A DNA stretch of 64,000 nt from Spongiivirga citrea (lineage in GTDB: Bacteria; Bacteroidota; Bacteroidia; Flavobacteriales; Flavobacteriaceae), in contig NZ_JAABOQ010000001.1 of assembly GCF_010671565.1 (NCBI RefSeq), forward strand, positions 310,001 through 374,000. The letters run 5' to 3'. Below, one piece after another: positions 50,631-59,937 of this stretch (its first letter is position 1; each line of letters begins with the position of its first letter). Position numbers and translations under genes: made by a program. The notes beneath the pieces were generated by a model that was not told the DNA's origin, ran no database searches, and worked only from the letters and a program-made list of their open reading frames with translations.

Positions 50631-52382
50631 TCAACCCAAAACCTTAGGTTCTAACCACAAGTATATTACACAACACATAAAAGCGAAGAAAAACCACAAA
50701 GGAGAAATGACCTTTGAGATGTATGACTTTTTCAAAGTATGAGAAGCCCTATTAGAAAATCTTTTATTTTCAAGGATAGTTCGGTACTTGTTATGTGCCC
50801 TCCATTTTAAAGTATCCGTTACGAAATAGTTCATTACTGATGCAGAGTCTTCTTGTGTCGACAATAAGTTCCAACCTAAATTTTTAGGGTAGGTTTTTCC
50901 ATGCCAGAGGTTGGTAATATCAATATCCTCCTTCAAAGGGATACTAAATTCGTTATTCGATCTTACTCTTACGTTGTCATTTGTTGTTCTCACACCAAAC
51001 TCAAAAGGGTAATCTTTGTATGCAATTTTTGAATCGGTATTCCATTCAACTAGCTTAGATTCTTTTTCGCTAATCTCACCAATTATTTTACTCCAAAGCT
51101 GCTGGTATTCATCTGTATTTCCACGTAAAAGTAGCTCGTAACTATTTTGCAATACACTTGAACCAATCTTGCCATTACCGATTGTTTTATAGGCAGATAC
51201 TAATTTGTTTTTACTCTTGTGAATACCGTTAATTCCTAAACTCTCATTAAACGAAATTGGCAATTTTGATAGCCTAAGCTTTGAATCATCCAAAACACTT
51301 ATTTCATTTAATCCGTCAGATTTAAACGAAAAATCACCAAAGCTTTTCAAGGTGTTTATACCGCCGTTATTCATTAGCACAAAAATCCCCAAACCATCCT
51401 GTTGTACTGCATTTTTTAATTCAAGCTTAGTACTACCACCAAAATTTCTGAGCGTAAGTGGGTCTAATATCACCAAGTCGAACTCACCTAAATTCTTTTC
51501 AGTAAGTCGACTCAAAGGAGCCCTCTTTCTATTAAAATACTCATACTTAAAGCGACCTCTGGTGATTTGGGTTCGTATTAATAGCTCATGCCCCATTTCA
51601 GCCAAATAGTTTTTGAGATATTTCGATTCAAAAGTGGGAAAACCATTGAGCATTAGAATCTTCAATGCTTTTGGATTGTTTGCTATTACGGGAATTGGAT
51701 CTGAAGATAAAACAGTACCCGTTGAGTCTTTTTCTTGAATAGAAAAAACGAACTTACCACTTACAGCTATATCCGTTTTTAAGTTAAAAGGTTGCACTAG
51801 TGTATCCTTTAATGCAATGGAGTCTAAGTCAATGCCTCCGGGTCCTTTAAGTATCAAAACCCTTCCATTTTGTGCTTTTTGATAAATACCATTGAATAAA
51901 AACTGCTCGCCGACCGTTACGTCATTAGTATACTTAAATCTAGTAATTCCCTTAGGTAAGGTTCCTTTTAAATAAATAGTATTTACAGAATCCAATTGCC
52001 AAAGATCAAAGGGTTTAATGCCGTTTCCGATTATAAAGGTGGTATCAGGAATAGCTCCAGCTTTAAATAACGGTTCATTTACTTTGTATGAAATGAGCTT
52101 TATATTCTTCTGTTGTCTTTTTAAACTATCGAGCTGTTTTCTGGTATGACCTTCTGTAATTACAACTGCTTTATACGATTTAGTCTCTTTATTAATAACA
52201 GGTTTTAAAGCGAGCATTGCCAATGATACAATTGCAATAAGGCCGGCAAAAAGTCGTATCCAAAAGCGCTTTTTACCACGTTCCTGCCATTCTTTCCAGG
52301 TAAAAACAATCATTAACAAAAGTCCTATGATTAGCACTTGCCAAAGCCAAGTCTTATTCAGGAATAGCAGGAGACTAGTCAT
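50631..52382 (-). CDS. Membrane protein of the MoxR/BatA locus
   Basis: 583 residues from the ATG at 52382, which overlaps the previous stop by 8 bp (ATGACTAG). There are two N-terminal membrane helices (W-L-W-Q-V-L-I-I-G-L-L-L-M-I and L-F-A-G-L-I-A-I-V-S-L-A-M-L-A), a long extracytoplasmic part with a glutamine-amidotransferase-like middle (I-L-M-L-N-G-F-P-T-F-E-S-K-Y, D-L-V-I-L-D-P), and a C-terminal helix (W-F-F-F-A-F-M-C-C-V-I-Y-L-W). No enzyme motif is complete. It is the last gene of the string and is likely to work with the upstream BatA-like protein. Confidence 0.75.
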   Translation of the reverse strand: MTSLLLFLNKTWLWQVLIIGLLLMIVFTWKEWQERGKKRFWIRLFAGLIAIVSLAMLALKPVINKETKSYKAVVITEGHTRKQLDSLKRQQKNIKLISYKVNEPLFKAGAIPDTTFIIGNGIKPFDLWQLDSVNTIYLKGTLPKGITRFKYTNDVTVGEQFLFNGIYQKAQNGRVLILKGPGGIDLDSIALKDTLVQPFNLKTDIAVSGKFVFSIQEKDSTGTVLSSDPIPVIANNPKALKILMLNGFPTFESKYLKNYLAEMGHELLIRTQITRGRFKYEYFNRKRAPLSRLTEKNLGEFDLVILDPLTLRNFGGSTKLELKNAVQQDGLGIFVLMNNGGINTLKSFGDFSFKSDGLNEISVLDDSKLRLSKLPISFNESLGINGIHKSKNKLVSAYKTIGNGKIGSSVLQNSYELLLRGNTDEYQQLWSKIIGEISEKESKLVEWNTDSKIAYKDYPFEFGVRTTNDNVRVRSNNEFSIPLKEDIDITNLWHGKTYPKNLGWNLLSTQEDSASVMNYFVTDTLKWRAHNKYRTILENKRFSNRASHTLKKSYISKVISPLWFFFAFMCCVIYLWLEPKVLG

Positions 52383-54585
52383 TAATATTAAGTTCATTAA
52401 TCAATAACTCGTTTATCTCACTTTGACCAACAAATTTTTTTGATGGATTCGGCTTTTTTGATGGGACGGCCGCATACAACCCTCTTTGAACTGATCTCAA
52501 TAGCACCTGTGTTGATTGATTTGTATCGGATATTAATTTTAGTTGTTGCAACGTTTTTAGGTAGTTTCCTGGATTTTCAATGGCTTTTGCAGCAAGTTCA
52601 CTTCCTGCATTTTTAAACAAAACCCTATCCTCGGTCGTCGGCATTTTATTTTCTGAGATCAGTTGCGCTAGTCTATCAATAGTTCGTCGTATTGATGGGT
52701 AGACTTCAGGTATTTTTAAATCCTCATTTTTTCTAAAATTAGAAACCTCATCAAGTTTTCCACTTAATCTTTTGTCCTCTTTAATTGGCGGCGGGTCAAA
52801 CCCAATACGATGCACATAAATTCTCGCGCTATTCTTAATTTCTTGAATCAGTTTTAATGCTCTGTATTGATAGGGTAAGGATTTCTCTGGGGTGTACAAG
52901 CGTAAGTAAAGTTCTGCATCCCACATTTCATTTAGGGCTTGGCGTAATTTACTTTTTAATGATTCAGTAAAAAGCGTTGCTTCTTCAGGATCAGAATGGT
53001 CATGAATAAACTCCTCTAGAGGGTTATTCTTTTTGTCCTTATCCTTTTCTTCAACAAGATTATGCTCGTTTTCATTATCATGATCGTGGGTATACTCCGC
53101 AAGCGGATCTTCTTCACTGTGTTCGGCTTCATGATCAGGTGTTTCTTCTTGACTTTCAATAGATTCACCAAAATCGGTTTCTTCTCCCATAAACTCTGCA
53201 TACTTTAAACGCAGCGATTTTTGATCAAAACCTAATTCGTTACTCGAAAACTTAAAATCTTTTGTTGTTAGTTTGGGTTTATTCTTAATAAGCTTTTCAG
53301 TATCGATAATTAATTGTCGTTGGCTCCTGAAATACTCTGGCATCAAATCAACACCCATGGTTGCCTCAACAGCAAATTGATCGGATACGGTGTCTTTTAT
53401 TGCTGCAAAATAAGTTTCACTTCTTGCCTGATTTGATTTGGGCTTTTTGCGATCTAGAGCTTCAACATAAAAATAAAGCTCATCCCCCGGTTCCATTTTT
53501 AGGCTTTCTAGCTGCATTGTTTTTGATACAGTTTGCCTTTTATTTCCTATTGAAATTGGGTTATCAAAATTTAATTTTTCCTCTCTGAATTTAACGGATT
53601 CCCCGGAACCTTTGCTTACAGTTGCAATAATATAAGCATCGGCCAAACCATAATCATCAGTGATATCCGTTCGAAATGACAACTTCATATCTTCATCGAA
53701 ATCAAAAGAAGTAAACTGCTCAATATCCCTAATTTTTATATTCGGTTGTTCATCCTTTAGCATTTCTATTGAATACAATTTTGAAGTGTATTCATTATCC
53801 TTAAGGTCAGTAAATTTAAAATTGTAAAACCCCGATGCCTGTACTACAAAAGATTTTTTATAAATCCCTTCATCTAATTGCATCGGATAACTTTTACCCA
53901 TGCTTTCAATAGAAACATCCTTAATATTCATATCAAAGCGTAGCTCCCAAGATAAGCTTGAGCCCTCTAAAGCCTTTACATTCATATTAGTGTTTTTAAA
54001 CACACCAATATTCGTATATCTAGGATATCGAACTTTAACCAATTGATCAGTAATATTAGGGGGCTTAAAATTTGTTTCAGTAGAATCAATTGGCACAAAA
54101 GCAATACTTTCTGATGCCGGCCTTTTAGGTGAAGTCCCCTTGACATATTCAACTAAATTGAATTGATATACGGCCAAGCCTACTAAAACGAAAGCGAGCA
54201 TCACCAAACTGGCTTTTAATACATTATTTGGTGGTTTTATAGTATTTAAATTCTTCTTAAGCGTCTCGAGAACTTTATGCTGCTGCAACTGCGCTAAACC
54301 TGAAAGCGTATCTTTTCGCTTAAGCAGTAAACCCGTACTGTATTCAGCAATGTCAAGCTTTTTATCAATGTAAGTAGTCACCCTATTTAAGTTTGATGAC
54401 CATGGCTTGATGAGGAAAGAGATTATGGTTCCAACTGATAGAAAAACAACCATAGCAATTAACACATTAACCAATAAAAAATATACTAAGAATGCAATTC
54501 CAAAGGCATATAAAAAAACTTCTAGCCAATTTAGTAGCTGCCATTTTCTCTTAAATTGAATCAATATGTTGGTCGCCCCACTCAT
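52375..54585 (-). CDS. DUF4175-like large membrane protein
   Basis: 736 residues from the ATG at 54585, fixed by the overlap TAATG with the previous stop. Two N-terminal membrane helices are followed by a third (L-V-M-L-A-F-V-L-V-G-L-A-V-Y), a beta-sandwich-rich extracytoplasmic region, and a His/Asp/Glu-rich stretch near residues 485-545 (H-E-A-E-H-S-E-E-D, H-D-H-D-N-E-N-E-H) that could bind metal. The C-terminal part is helical. Members of this family accompany MoxR/DUF58/BatA genes; the function is unknown. Confidence 0.75.
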   Translation of the reverse strand: MSGATNILIQFKRKWQLLNWLEVFLYAFGIAFLVYFLLVNVLIAMVVFLSVGTIISFLIKPWSSNLNRVTTYIDKKLDIAEYSTGLLLKRKDTLSGLAQLQQHKVLETLKKNLNTIKPPNNVLKASLVMLAFVLVGLAVYQFNLVEYVKGTSPKRPASESIAFVPIDSTETNFKPPNITDQLVKVRYPRYTNIGVFKNTNMNVKALEGSSLSWELRFDMNIKDVSIESMGKSYPMQLDEGIYKKSFVVQASGFYNFKFTDLKDNEYTSKLYSIEMLKDEQPNIKIRDIEQFTSFDFDEDMKLSFRTDITDDYGLADAYIIATVSKGSGESVKFREEKLNFDNPISIGNKRQTVSKTMQLESLKMEPGDELYFYVEALDRKKPKSNQARSETYFAAIKDTVSDQFAVEATMGVDLMPEYFRSQRQLIIDTEKLIKNKPKLTTKDFKFSSNELGFDQKSLRLKYAEFMGEETDFGESIESQEETPDHEAEHSEEDPLAEYTHDHDNENEHNLVEEKDKDKKNNPLEEFIHDHSDPEEATLFTESLKSKLRQALNEMWDAELYLRLYTPEKSLPYQYRALKLIQEIKNSARIYVHRIGFDPPPIKEDKRLSGKLDEVSNFRKNEDLKIPEVYPSIRRTIDRLAQLISENKMPTTEDRVLFKNAGSELAAKAIENPGNYLKTLQQLKLISDTNQSTQVLLRSVQRGLYAAVPSKKPNPSKKFVGQSEINELLINELNIND

Positions 54586-55880
54586 TATTGTTTTCTCATT
54601 TTTGAAACTATCCTTTCGGCTATTAAAGATACTACCAACAGTAACCATAACCATTTGGTAATAGAAACATTAACAGTTTTATGAATGCTTTTTATTGATT
54701 CATCGCCCGTAGTACTTATTTCATTTAATGCGACTGAGGTATTATCGTACTGTTCGATTTTCTCTTTTTTTAGATCGTTATTCAGCCCTAGTATTTTTAA
54801 TAGTTGTTCTGCAAAATGTTGTCCTATAACCGTGTCTGAGTTCAGTGATGCTGTTAAGTAAAACATATCCGGCTCTTCGCTCTTTTCAATAAGACTATTT
54901 GCTAGATTATCAGGTTTATAGACTAATAACTTACCTTCATTTTTAGGAGCTTGCTTATTGCTTAACCAAACTAAAAGATCGTATTCTATATTTTTTACAC
55001 TACTACTATCATTGCTACTACTAACTTCAATATGATATTTTGTATACTTAGAAATTGCATTTAGCGATGCTTCCGCATACCGTTTTTCATTAAGGAGACT
55101 ATCCTCAAAAAAGATGTGTGTCTTGATCTCTCTTGCGCTATCTACCTTTAGTCTTTTGACAAGTCCATTTTCATTAAAGACCAAACTATCTCCTATATTA
55201 TTTAGTTGAATTGCGTTATCGTTAACCTTAACTATATTTCTGTCATAGATGTGTTTTTCTGAGTTACTCAAAACCGACACTAACTTGATAGAATCTCCTT
55301 TTCTTTCAGCCTTTATAGGTTCTCGAAGAGACATTTCAGTATTGAATACCACCCATTGTATTCTGTTATCTAATACAGGGCGAATTCCTTTTATTCCTTT
55401 TGAAAAAGCACTGGTAAAAACGACAATACTATCAGTTCGTATATCTTTCATCTGCTTTGCCAAATCCCAATAATTTGGAGTTTCAACAATAGCATTTAAA
55501 TCTACATCCTCAAATTCAGGAAAATCCTTTTGTAATAGTCTTATACTACTTTCATCCAGCGTATCGATTATGGCAGCTATTTTAGTGTCATTTAATAATG
55601 AAGGCTCGACTATATATGTCAATGGAGTCGTAGTAACATTTTTTCTTAGTTGTGGTTCGGCAATAATGAAAACCAAAACAGTAATTAAAAAAAGACGTAG
55701 CAACAATAGTAAAAGCTCGTTGAGTTGGATACTACTAGATTTTTTTGAATCAGACTCTTCAATTAATTTGATACTACCTATCTTAATAGTTCTACCCTCT
55801 TTTTTACTCCACAAATGAATCGCTATTGGAATAGCAAGCGCAAACAGCGCCCAAAGGTATGTAGGGTTTAAAAAGGTCAT
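54585..55880 (-). CDS. BatA-domain membrane protein
   Basis: 431 residues from the ATG at 55880, 1 bp after the DUF58 stop. The BatA N-terminal helix pair is clear: F-L-N-P-T-Y-L-W-A-L-F-A-L-A-I-P-I-A-I-H-L-W and L-L-L-L-L-L-R-L-F-L-I-T-V-L-V-F-I-I. The middle holds a divergent vWA-like fold without an intact MIDAS motif, and one C-terminal helix follows (W-L-W-L-L-L-V-V-S-L-I). It is thought to act in envelope stress tolerance with the MoxR ATPase. Confidence 0.85.
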   Translation of the reverse strand: MTFLNPTYLWALFALAIPIAIHLWSKKEGRTIKIGSIKLIEESDSKKSSSIQLNELLLLLLRLFLITVLVFIIAEPQLRKNVTTTPLTYIVEPSLLNDTKIAAIIDTLDESSIRLLQKDFPEFEDVDLNAIVETPNYWDLAKQMKDIRTDSIVVFTSAFSKGIKGIRPVLDNRIQWVVFNTEMSLREPIKAERKGDSIKLVSVLSNSEKHIYDRNIVKVNDNAIQLNNIGDSLVFNENGLVKRLKVDSAREIKTHIFFEDSLLNEKRYAEASLNAISKYTKYHIEVSSSNDSSSVKNIEYDLLVWLSNKQAPKNEGKLLVYKPDNLANSLIEKSEEPDMFYLTASLNSDTVIGQHFAEQLLKILGLNNDLKKEKIEQYDNTSVALNEISTTGDESIKSIHKTVNVSITKWLWLLLVVSLIAERIVSKMRKQ

Positions 55881-55881
55881 G

Positions 55882-56778
55882 TTAAGCAATTCTATTTCTC
55901 ATTTTGATGAATAATTGCAGTGCGTTACCAATAGGTTCATCTAACCTAAAAAGATGATAGCCAATATTGCTGGCTAGTAAGTTGTTTTTCGTTTCGGCAA
56001 TATGAGTTTTAAGCGATTGTAGATAGTATTTCTTAGCCTCCTTAGTATCAACTTTCCGCTTAGCACCAGTTTCTAAATCTTCAAAAGTCAATGTGCCTTT
56101 ATAGTCAAAGTCCATTTCGTTTTTTCCCATCACATGCAGCACCATAACTTCGTTTCTAGGAGTTTTCAATTTCTCTACAAAACTGCTTAGCTCATTACTA
56201 TGCTCATAAAAATCGGTTATAAAGAAAATCAATTCCTTATGTCCGCGATCATGAAAAATATTGGATTCTTTTGATTTTTCAGGCCATTTACCACCACTTT
56301 CAATCTTGGTTAAGGTGCCGAGTAGCTGATTAAAATGCTGTTTCTGTATTTTAGGAGTGAGGCTATATAATTCATCATCATTTAAAGCAAACAACCCAAT
56401 AGCGTCACCTTGATTTTGTGACATATAAGCCATTGTAGCGATCAAAACTCGGACGTAATCCATTTTTGACAGCTCATTTTCGGTATGCATCATTGAACCA
56501 CTAGCGTCTAGTACAAACTTGACCGCTATATTGGTTTCAATTTCTGACTGCTTAATATAATACCGACCTGATCTTGCTAGCATTTTCCAGTCCAACAATC
56601 TTAGATCATCGCCAGCTTCATAATTTCTAAACTGGCTAAATTCCATCCCGGATCCTACTCTACGACTATGGTTTAAACCAGAAAGGTATCCATCAACAAT
56701 AACCTTAGCAATAAGTGCCAGTCCAGATACACTTCGTATTAATTCTGGTTTTAAAAGTTGATGATAGTCTTGTTTCAC
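55882..56778 (-). CDS. DUF58 (vWA-like) protein
   Basis: 298 residues from a GTG start. The DUF58 motif F-R-N-Y-E-A-G-D-D-L-R-L-L-D-W-K-M-L-A-R-S-G is followed by a vWA-type metal site D-A-S-G-S-M. Such proteins are the usual partner of MoxR ATPases, 16 bp upstream here. Probably cytoplasmic, delivering or maturing a BatA-type membrane target. Confidence 0.9.
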   Translation of the reverse strand: MKQDYHQLLKPELIRSVSGLALIAKVIVDGYLSGLNHSRRVGSGMEFSQFRNYEAGDDLRLLDWKMLARSGRYYIKQSEIETNIAVKFVLDASGSMMHTENELSKMDYVRVLIATMAYMSQNQGDAIGLFALNDDELYSLTPKIQKQHFNQLLGTLTKIESGGKWPEKSKESNIFHDRGHKELIFFITDFYEHSNELSSFVEKLKTPRNEVMVLHVMGKNEMDFDYKGTLTFEDLETGAKRKVDTKEAKKYYLQSLKTHIAETKNNLLASNIGYHLFRLDEPIGNALQLFIKMRNRIA

Positions 56779-56794
56779 GTCTACGTTTGTTAAC

Positions 56795-57787
56795 CTATGT
56801 CATCTTGTTTAGAAGCTCTTGGGTGACATCATCAGCAGTAATGCCTTCGGATTCCGCTCTAAAATTTATGATGACACGGTGACGCAATACAGGAAAGGCC
56901 ACATGTTTTAAATCATCTAAAGTAACCGATAACCTACCTTGCGCTAATGCCCTCGCTTTAGCTGTTAATATCATTGCCTGACCCGCTCTTGGTCCGGCAC
57001 CCCAACTAACCCATTCCTTTACATAATTACTTGAAGTAGTTTCGGGTCTAGTAGCCCGAACCAACTTGCTTACTAAAGCAATTAAGTCATCACTAATCGG
57101 GATTTCTCTAACCAACTCTTGTAAGCGAAGTATTTCTTCCTCACTAATAATGGCATTTACCGTTTCCTTTTTTGTTCCGGTAGTATTTTTTAGGATAGTA
57201 GTTTCGTCAGACTCGGTCGGGTAACCGATTTTTATATACAAAAGAAACCGATCTTGCTGCGCCTCGGGCAACATAAATGTCCCAGATTGCTCAATAGGAT
57301 TCTGTGTTGCCAAAATGAAAAATGGTTTATCTAAAGGATAGTTTTTTCCGGAATATGTAACCTTAAATTCTTGCATCGCCTCTAAAAGTGCAGCTTGGGT
57401 TTTGGGCGGCGTACGGTTAATTTCATCAGCCAAAATAATATTAGCGAAAATTGGTCCTTTATTGAACTTAAAAAACTTCTTTCCTGTGCTATGATCTTCT
57501 TCTAAAATTTCCGTCCCAATAATATCCGACGGCATGAGATCGGGTGTAAACTGAATACGTCTGAACTTTAAATCAATTGCTTGAGCTAGGGTTCGTATCA
57601 TTAATGTTTTCGCCAAGCCGGGTACACCTTCTAAAAGTGCATGCCCACCAGCCAAAAAAGTAATTAGAAGTTGCTCGACCGTTTCTTGTTGACCGGTAAT
57701 AACTTTTGCAATTTCCACTCGTAAAGCATCAATCTTATCAGTAAGTGTACTTACCTCCTGCTCAATACTTGCTAATTCTTTATTCAT
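56795..57787 (-). CDS. MoxR-family AAA+ ATPase
   Basis: 330 residues. The divergent Walker A E-G-V-P-G-L-A-K-T, Walker B I-I-L-A-D-E-I-N-R-T-P-P, sensor 1 A-T-Q-N-P-I-E-Q and the C-terminal lid domain match MoxR. It is a chaperone-like ATPase for proteins with vWA domains. It leads the sub-block moxR-DUF58-batA-DUF4175, with a 103-bp gap to the DUF4159 gene before it, so a promoter may lie there. Confidence 0.95.
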   Translation of the reverse strand: MNKELASIEQEVSTLTDKIDALRVEIAKVITGQQETVEQLLITFLAGGHALLEGVPGLAKTLMIRTLAQAIDLKFRRIQFTPDLMPSDIIGTEILEEDHSTGKKFFKFNKGPIFANIILADEINRTPPKTQAALLEAMQEFKVTYSGKNYPLDKPFFILATQNPIEQSGTFMLPEAQQDRFLLYIKIGYPTESDETTILKNTTGTKKETVNAIISEEEILRLQELVREIPISDDLIALVSKLVRATRPETTSSNYVKEWVSWGAGPRAGQAMILTAKARALAQGRLSVTLDDLKHVAFPVLRHRVIINFRAESEGITADDVTQELLNKMT

Positions 57788-57890
57788 ATATACTTTTTTA
57801 CTCGATAATTGAGATTTAAATGCTCCGAGGCTTGCCTCTAATTTAAATGTTTTTCCAAACGAATGTCTCTTTGGCTTGACCTGAGGTGGT

Positions 57891-58508
57891 TTAAGATGTT
57901 AGTGCATACATAACAATGTTAACACCAAATCGAGTATTATCAATTTTATACCAACGTTTATTTCTAAAATCATAGTCCCATTCACATCCATAATCTTTAT
58001 TGCTAAACAACACACTTATCCGCCCATTAATTGTAATGGCTTTGAGGTAGTCATGCACTAAGTCATCACCCCAACCATTAAGTTCTTGGGAAGTAGTAGG
58101 CGGTCCATTTTCAAATTCGAAAAAGACTTTGTAAAGCTCATGATCATTAGGGATTTTTTTTAATTGTCCTGGAAAGATATCTTCCATCTGTCTTTCAAAA
58201 GATTTTGAAAACAAACCATCAATATCATGATTACAATCATCAACAAAAACAAACCCCCCGTTACTTATGTATTTCTTAAAGTTTTCACGTTCTTTTTTTG
58301 TGAATTGCACTAGTTTATGCCCCGATAAGTAACAAAATGGGCTTTTAAATATATCGTTACTACTAAGTGAAATTATTTTTTCCTGGGTATCGACAGCCAA
58401 AGTAGTATACTCTACTAACGAATTAAGCAAGTTAGAAGGCATACGCTGATCGACATCCCAATCACCTGATTCATATTGCAGCCTAGTAAAGAAAAACTTA
58501 TTACTCAA
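57891..58508 (-). CDS. DUF4159-domain protein
   Basis: 205 residues from a TTG start. It matches the DUF4159 pattern: F-F-F-T-R-L-Q-Y-E-S-G-D-W-D-V near the start, F-V-F-V-D-D-C-N-H-D-I-D-G-L-F in the middle and N-I-V-M-Y-A-L-T at the end. There is no signal peptide or membrane helix. The fold resembles ThuA/glutamine-amidotransferase-like proteins; the function is unknown. It is placed between tldE and moxR on the same strand. Confidence 0.8.
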   Translation of the reverse strand: MSNKFFFTRLQYESGDWDVDQRMPSNLLNSLVEYTTLAVDTQEKIISLSSNDIFKSPFCYLSGHKLVQFTKKERENFKKYISNGGFVFVDDCNHDIDGLFSKSFERQMEDIFPGQLKKIPNDHELYKVFFEFENGPPTTSQELNGWGDDLVHDYLKAITINGRISVLFSNKDYGCEWDYDFRNKRWYKIDNTRFGVNIVMYALTS

Positions 58509-58590
58509 TACACGAATTGTTTATCTAAAAGAAAAACTGGCCATTATGATGTTATCAAAACAACCAGTTTATTACTATTATTAATGAAAA

Positions 58591-59907
58591 TTATACCGCG
58601 TCAGAAAGGCTTGTAAAAGTAAAGTCTCTAACCTTCATATACGGTATTAAATTACCATTTATACGAACCTGCTGGCCTAGAGTCTCTAGATTATTAAGCA
58701 TAATTATCGGACTTTCATTAAACCTAAAATTCTTTACTGGATGCTTTAATTTCCCATTTTCAATATAGAAAGTTCCGTCACGGGTTAAGCCTGTGTAAAG
58801 CAGCGTTTGCGGATCAACACTGCGTATATACCACAATCTAGTAACTAAAATTCCCTTCTTAGTATCTTTTATGAGGTCTTCCAATGAAGCATCACCTCCC
58901 GCCATAATTCCATTTGATGGAAAAGGAACAGCTTCTACGCCTTTCTTCTTTGCCCAATAACGGCTATACGAAAGGTTTTTTACTACTCCGTTTTCAATCC
59001 ATTTCATCTTTTTAAGAGGCTGCCCAGATCCATTCCATGTACCTGTTGGTACTTCAGAGTTCAATGGGTCTGACCATAATTGAATACGCTCATCGACTAT
59101 CTTTTCTCCAAGTTTAGTACCTCCGCCTTCTTTTGACATAAAGCTTCGACCTTCATCGGCAGTACGCGCATTAAATGCTCCAAACATATTTCCAAGAAGT
59201 CCTATTGAAGCTGCAGGTTCAAGTATAACCGTATACTTACCAGGTTCAATAGCCTTTGCTTCCTTAGACATCAAAGCCTTGTCAATTGCGATTTTTGAGG
59301 CCTCAGCAGCATCAAACTTGCTTATATCATTATAATCTCTAGTCACCCAACCAGAACCAGTGCCATCATTAGTACGCATGGTAACCGTAAAATTGGCACT
59401 TGTAGATTTGTTATAAGCAAAAAGACCTTTTGAGTTCATCATTGCTGAAAAACCTGCAGAGTCGTTTAAAAATCCAGCAGCTGTAACATCCTTCGCTGCA
59501 GCAGGCTCTATACTGCTATTTGCAACTTTTGCTCGATATTCCGGTGTTATGTTAGCCGTAGCTTCGCTAAATGTTATTGATTCATCGTAACTCTGTGGCC
59601 CCAAAGGCTCCATAAATTCCGGATTTTCGGGAGATAGTTTTGCCAATTCTTCTGCTCTTCTAACCACTTTCTCTAATGATACATCATCAAATTCATCAAT
59701 AGTAGCTGTTCCAGATTTTTTACCAAAATTAGATTGAACAACCAGCGTTTGATTTGATCTATGTCCGGCGGTCGAAACTGTATTCCGGGCGTAACGGATA
59801 TTACCGCTTTCACTTCCATTTAAATTAACTTCGCAAGCATCTGCCTTGGAAAAGCTCAAAGCCTTTTCCATGATTTTTCTTGCTTCTTCTTTTGTATATA
59901 TTGCCAT
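58591..59907 (-). CDS. TldE/PmbA-family protein (inactive partner subunit)
   Basis: 438 residues of the TldD/PmbA fold (Y-T-K-E-E-A-R-K-I-M-E-K-A-L start, G-L-F-A-Y-N-K-S-T-S-A-N-F middle, N-G-I-M-A-G-G-D-A-S near the end). It lacks the H-E-x-x-x-H zinc motif, as TldE subunits do. It forms the heterodimeric protease with TldD, encoded 30 bp upstream. Confidence 0.92.
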   Translation of the reverse strand: MAIYTKEEARKIMEKALSFSKADACEVNLNGSESGNIRYARNTVSTAGHRSNQTLVVQSNFGKKSGTATIDEFDDVSLEKVVRRAEELAKLSPENPEFMEPLGPQSYDESITFSEATANITPEYRAKVANSSIEPAAAKDVTAAGFLNDSAGFSAMMNSKGLFAYNKSTSANFTVTMRTNDGTGSGWVTRDYNDISKFDAAEASKIAIDKALMSKEAKAIEPGKYTVILEPAASIGLLGNMFGAFNARTADEGRSFMSKEGGGTKLGEKIVDERIQLWSDPLNSEVPTGTWNGSGQPLKKMKWIENGVVKNLSYSRYWAKKKGVEAVPFPSNGIMAGGDASLEDLIKDTKKGILVTRLWYIRSVDPQTLLYTGLTRDGTFYIENGKLKHPVKNFRFNESPIIMLNNLETLGQQVRINGNLIPYMKVRDFTFTSLSDAV

Positions 59908-59937
59908 GATATTTTCTATTTGTTATAAAACGATGTA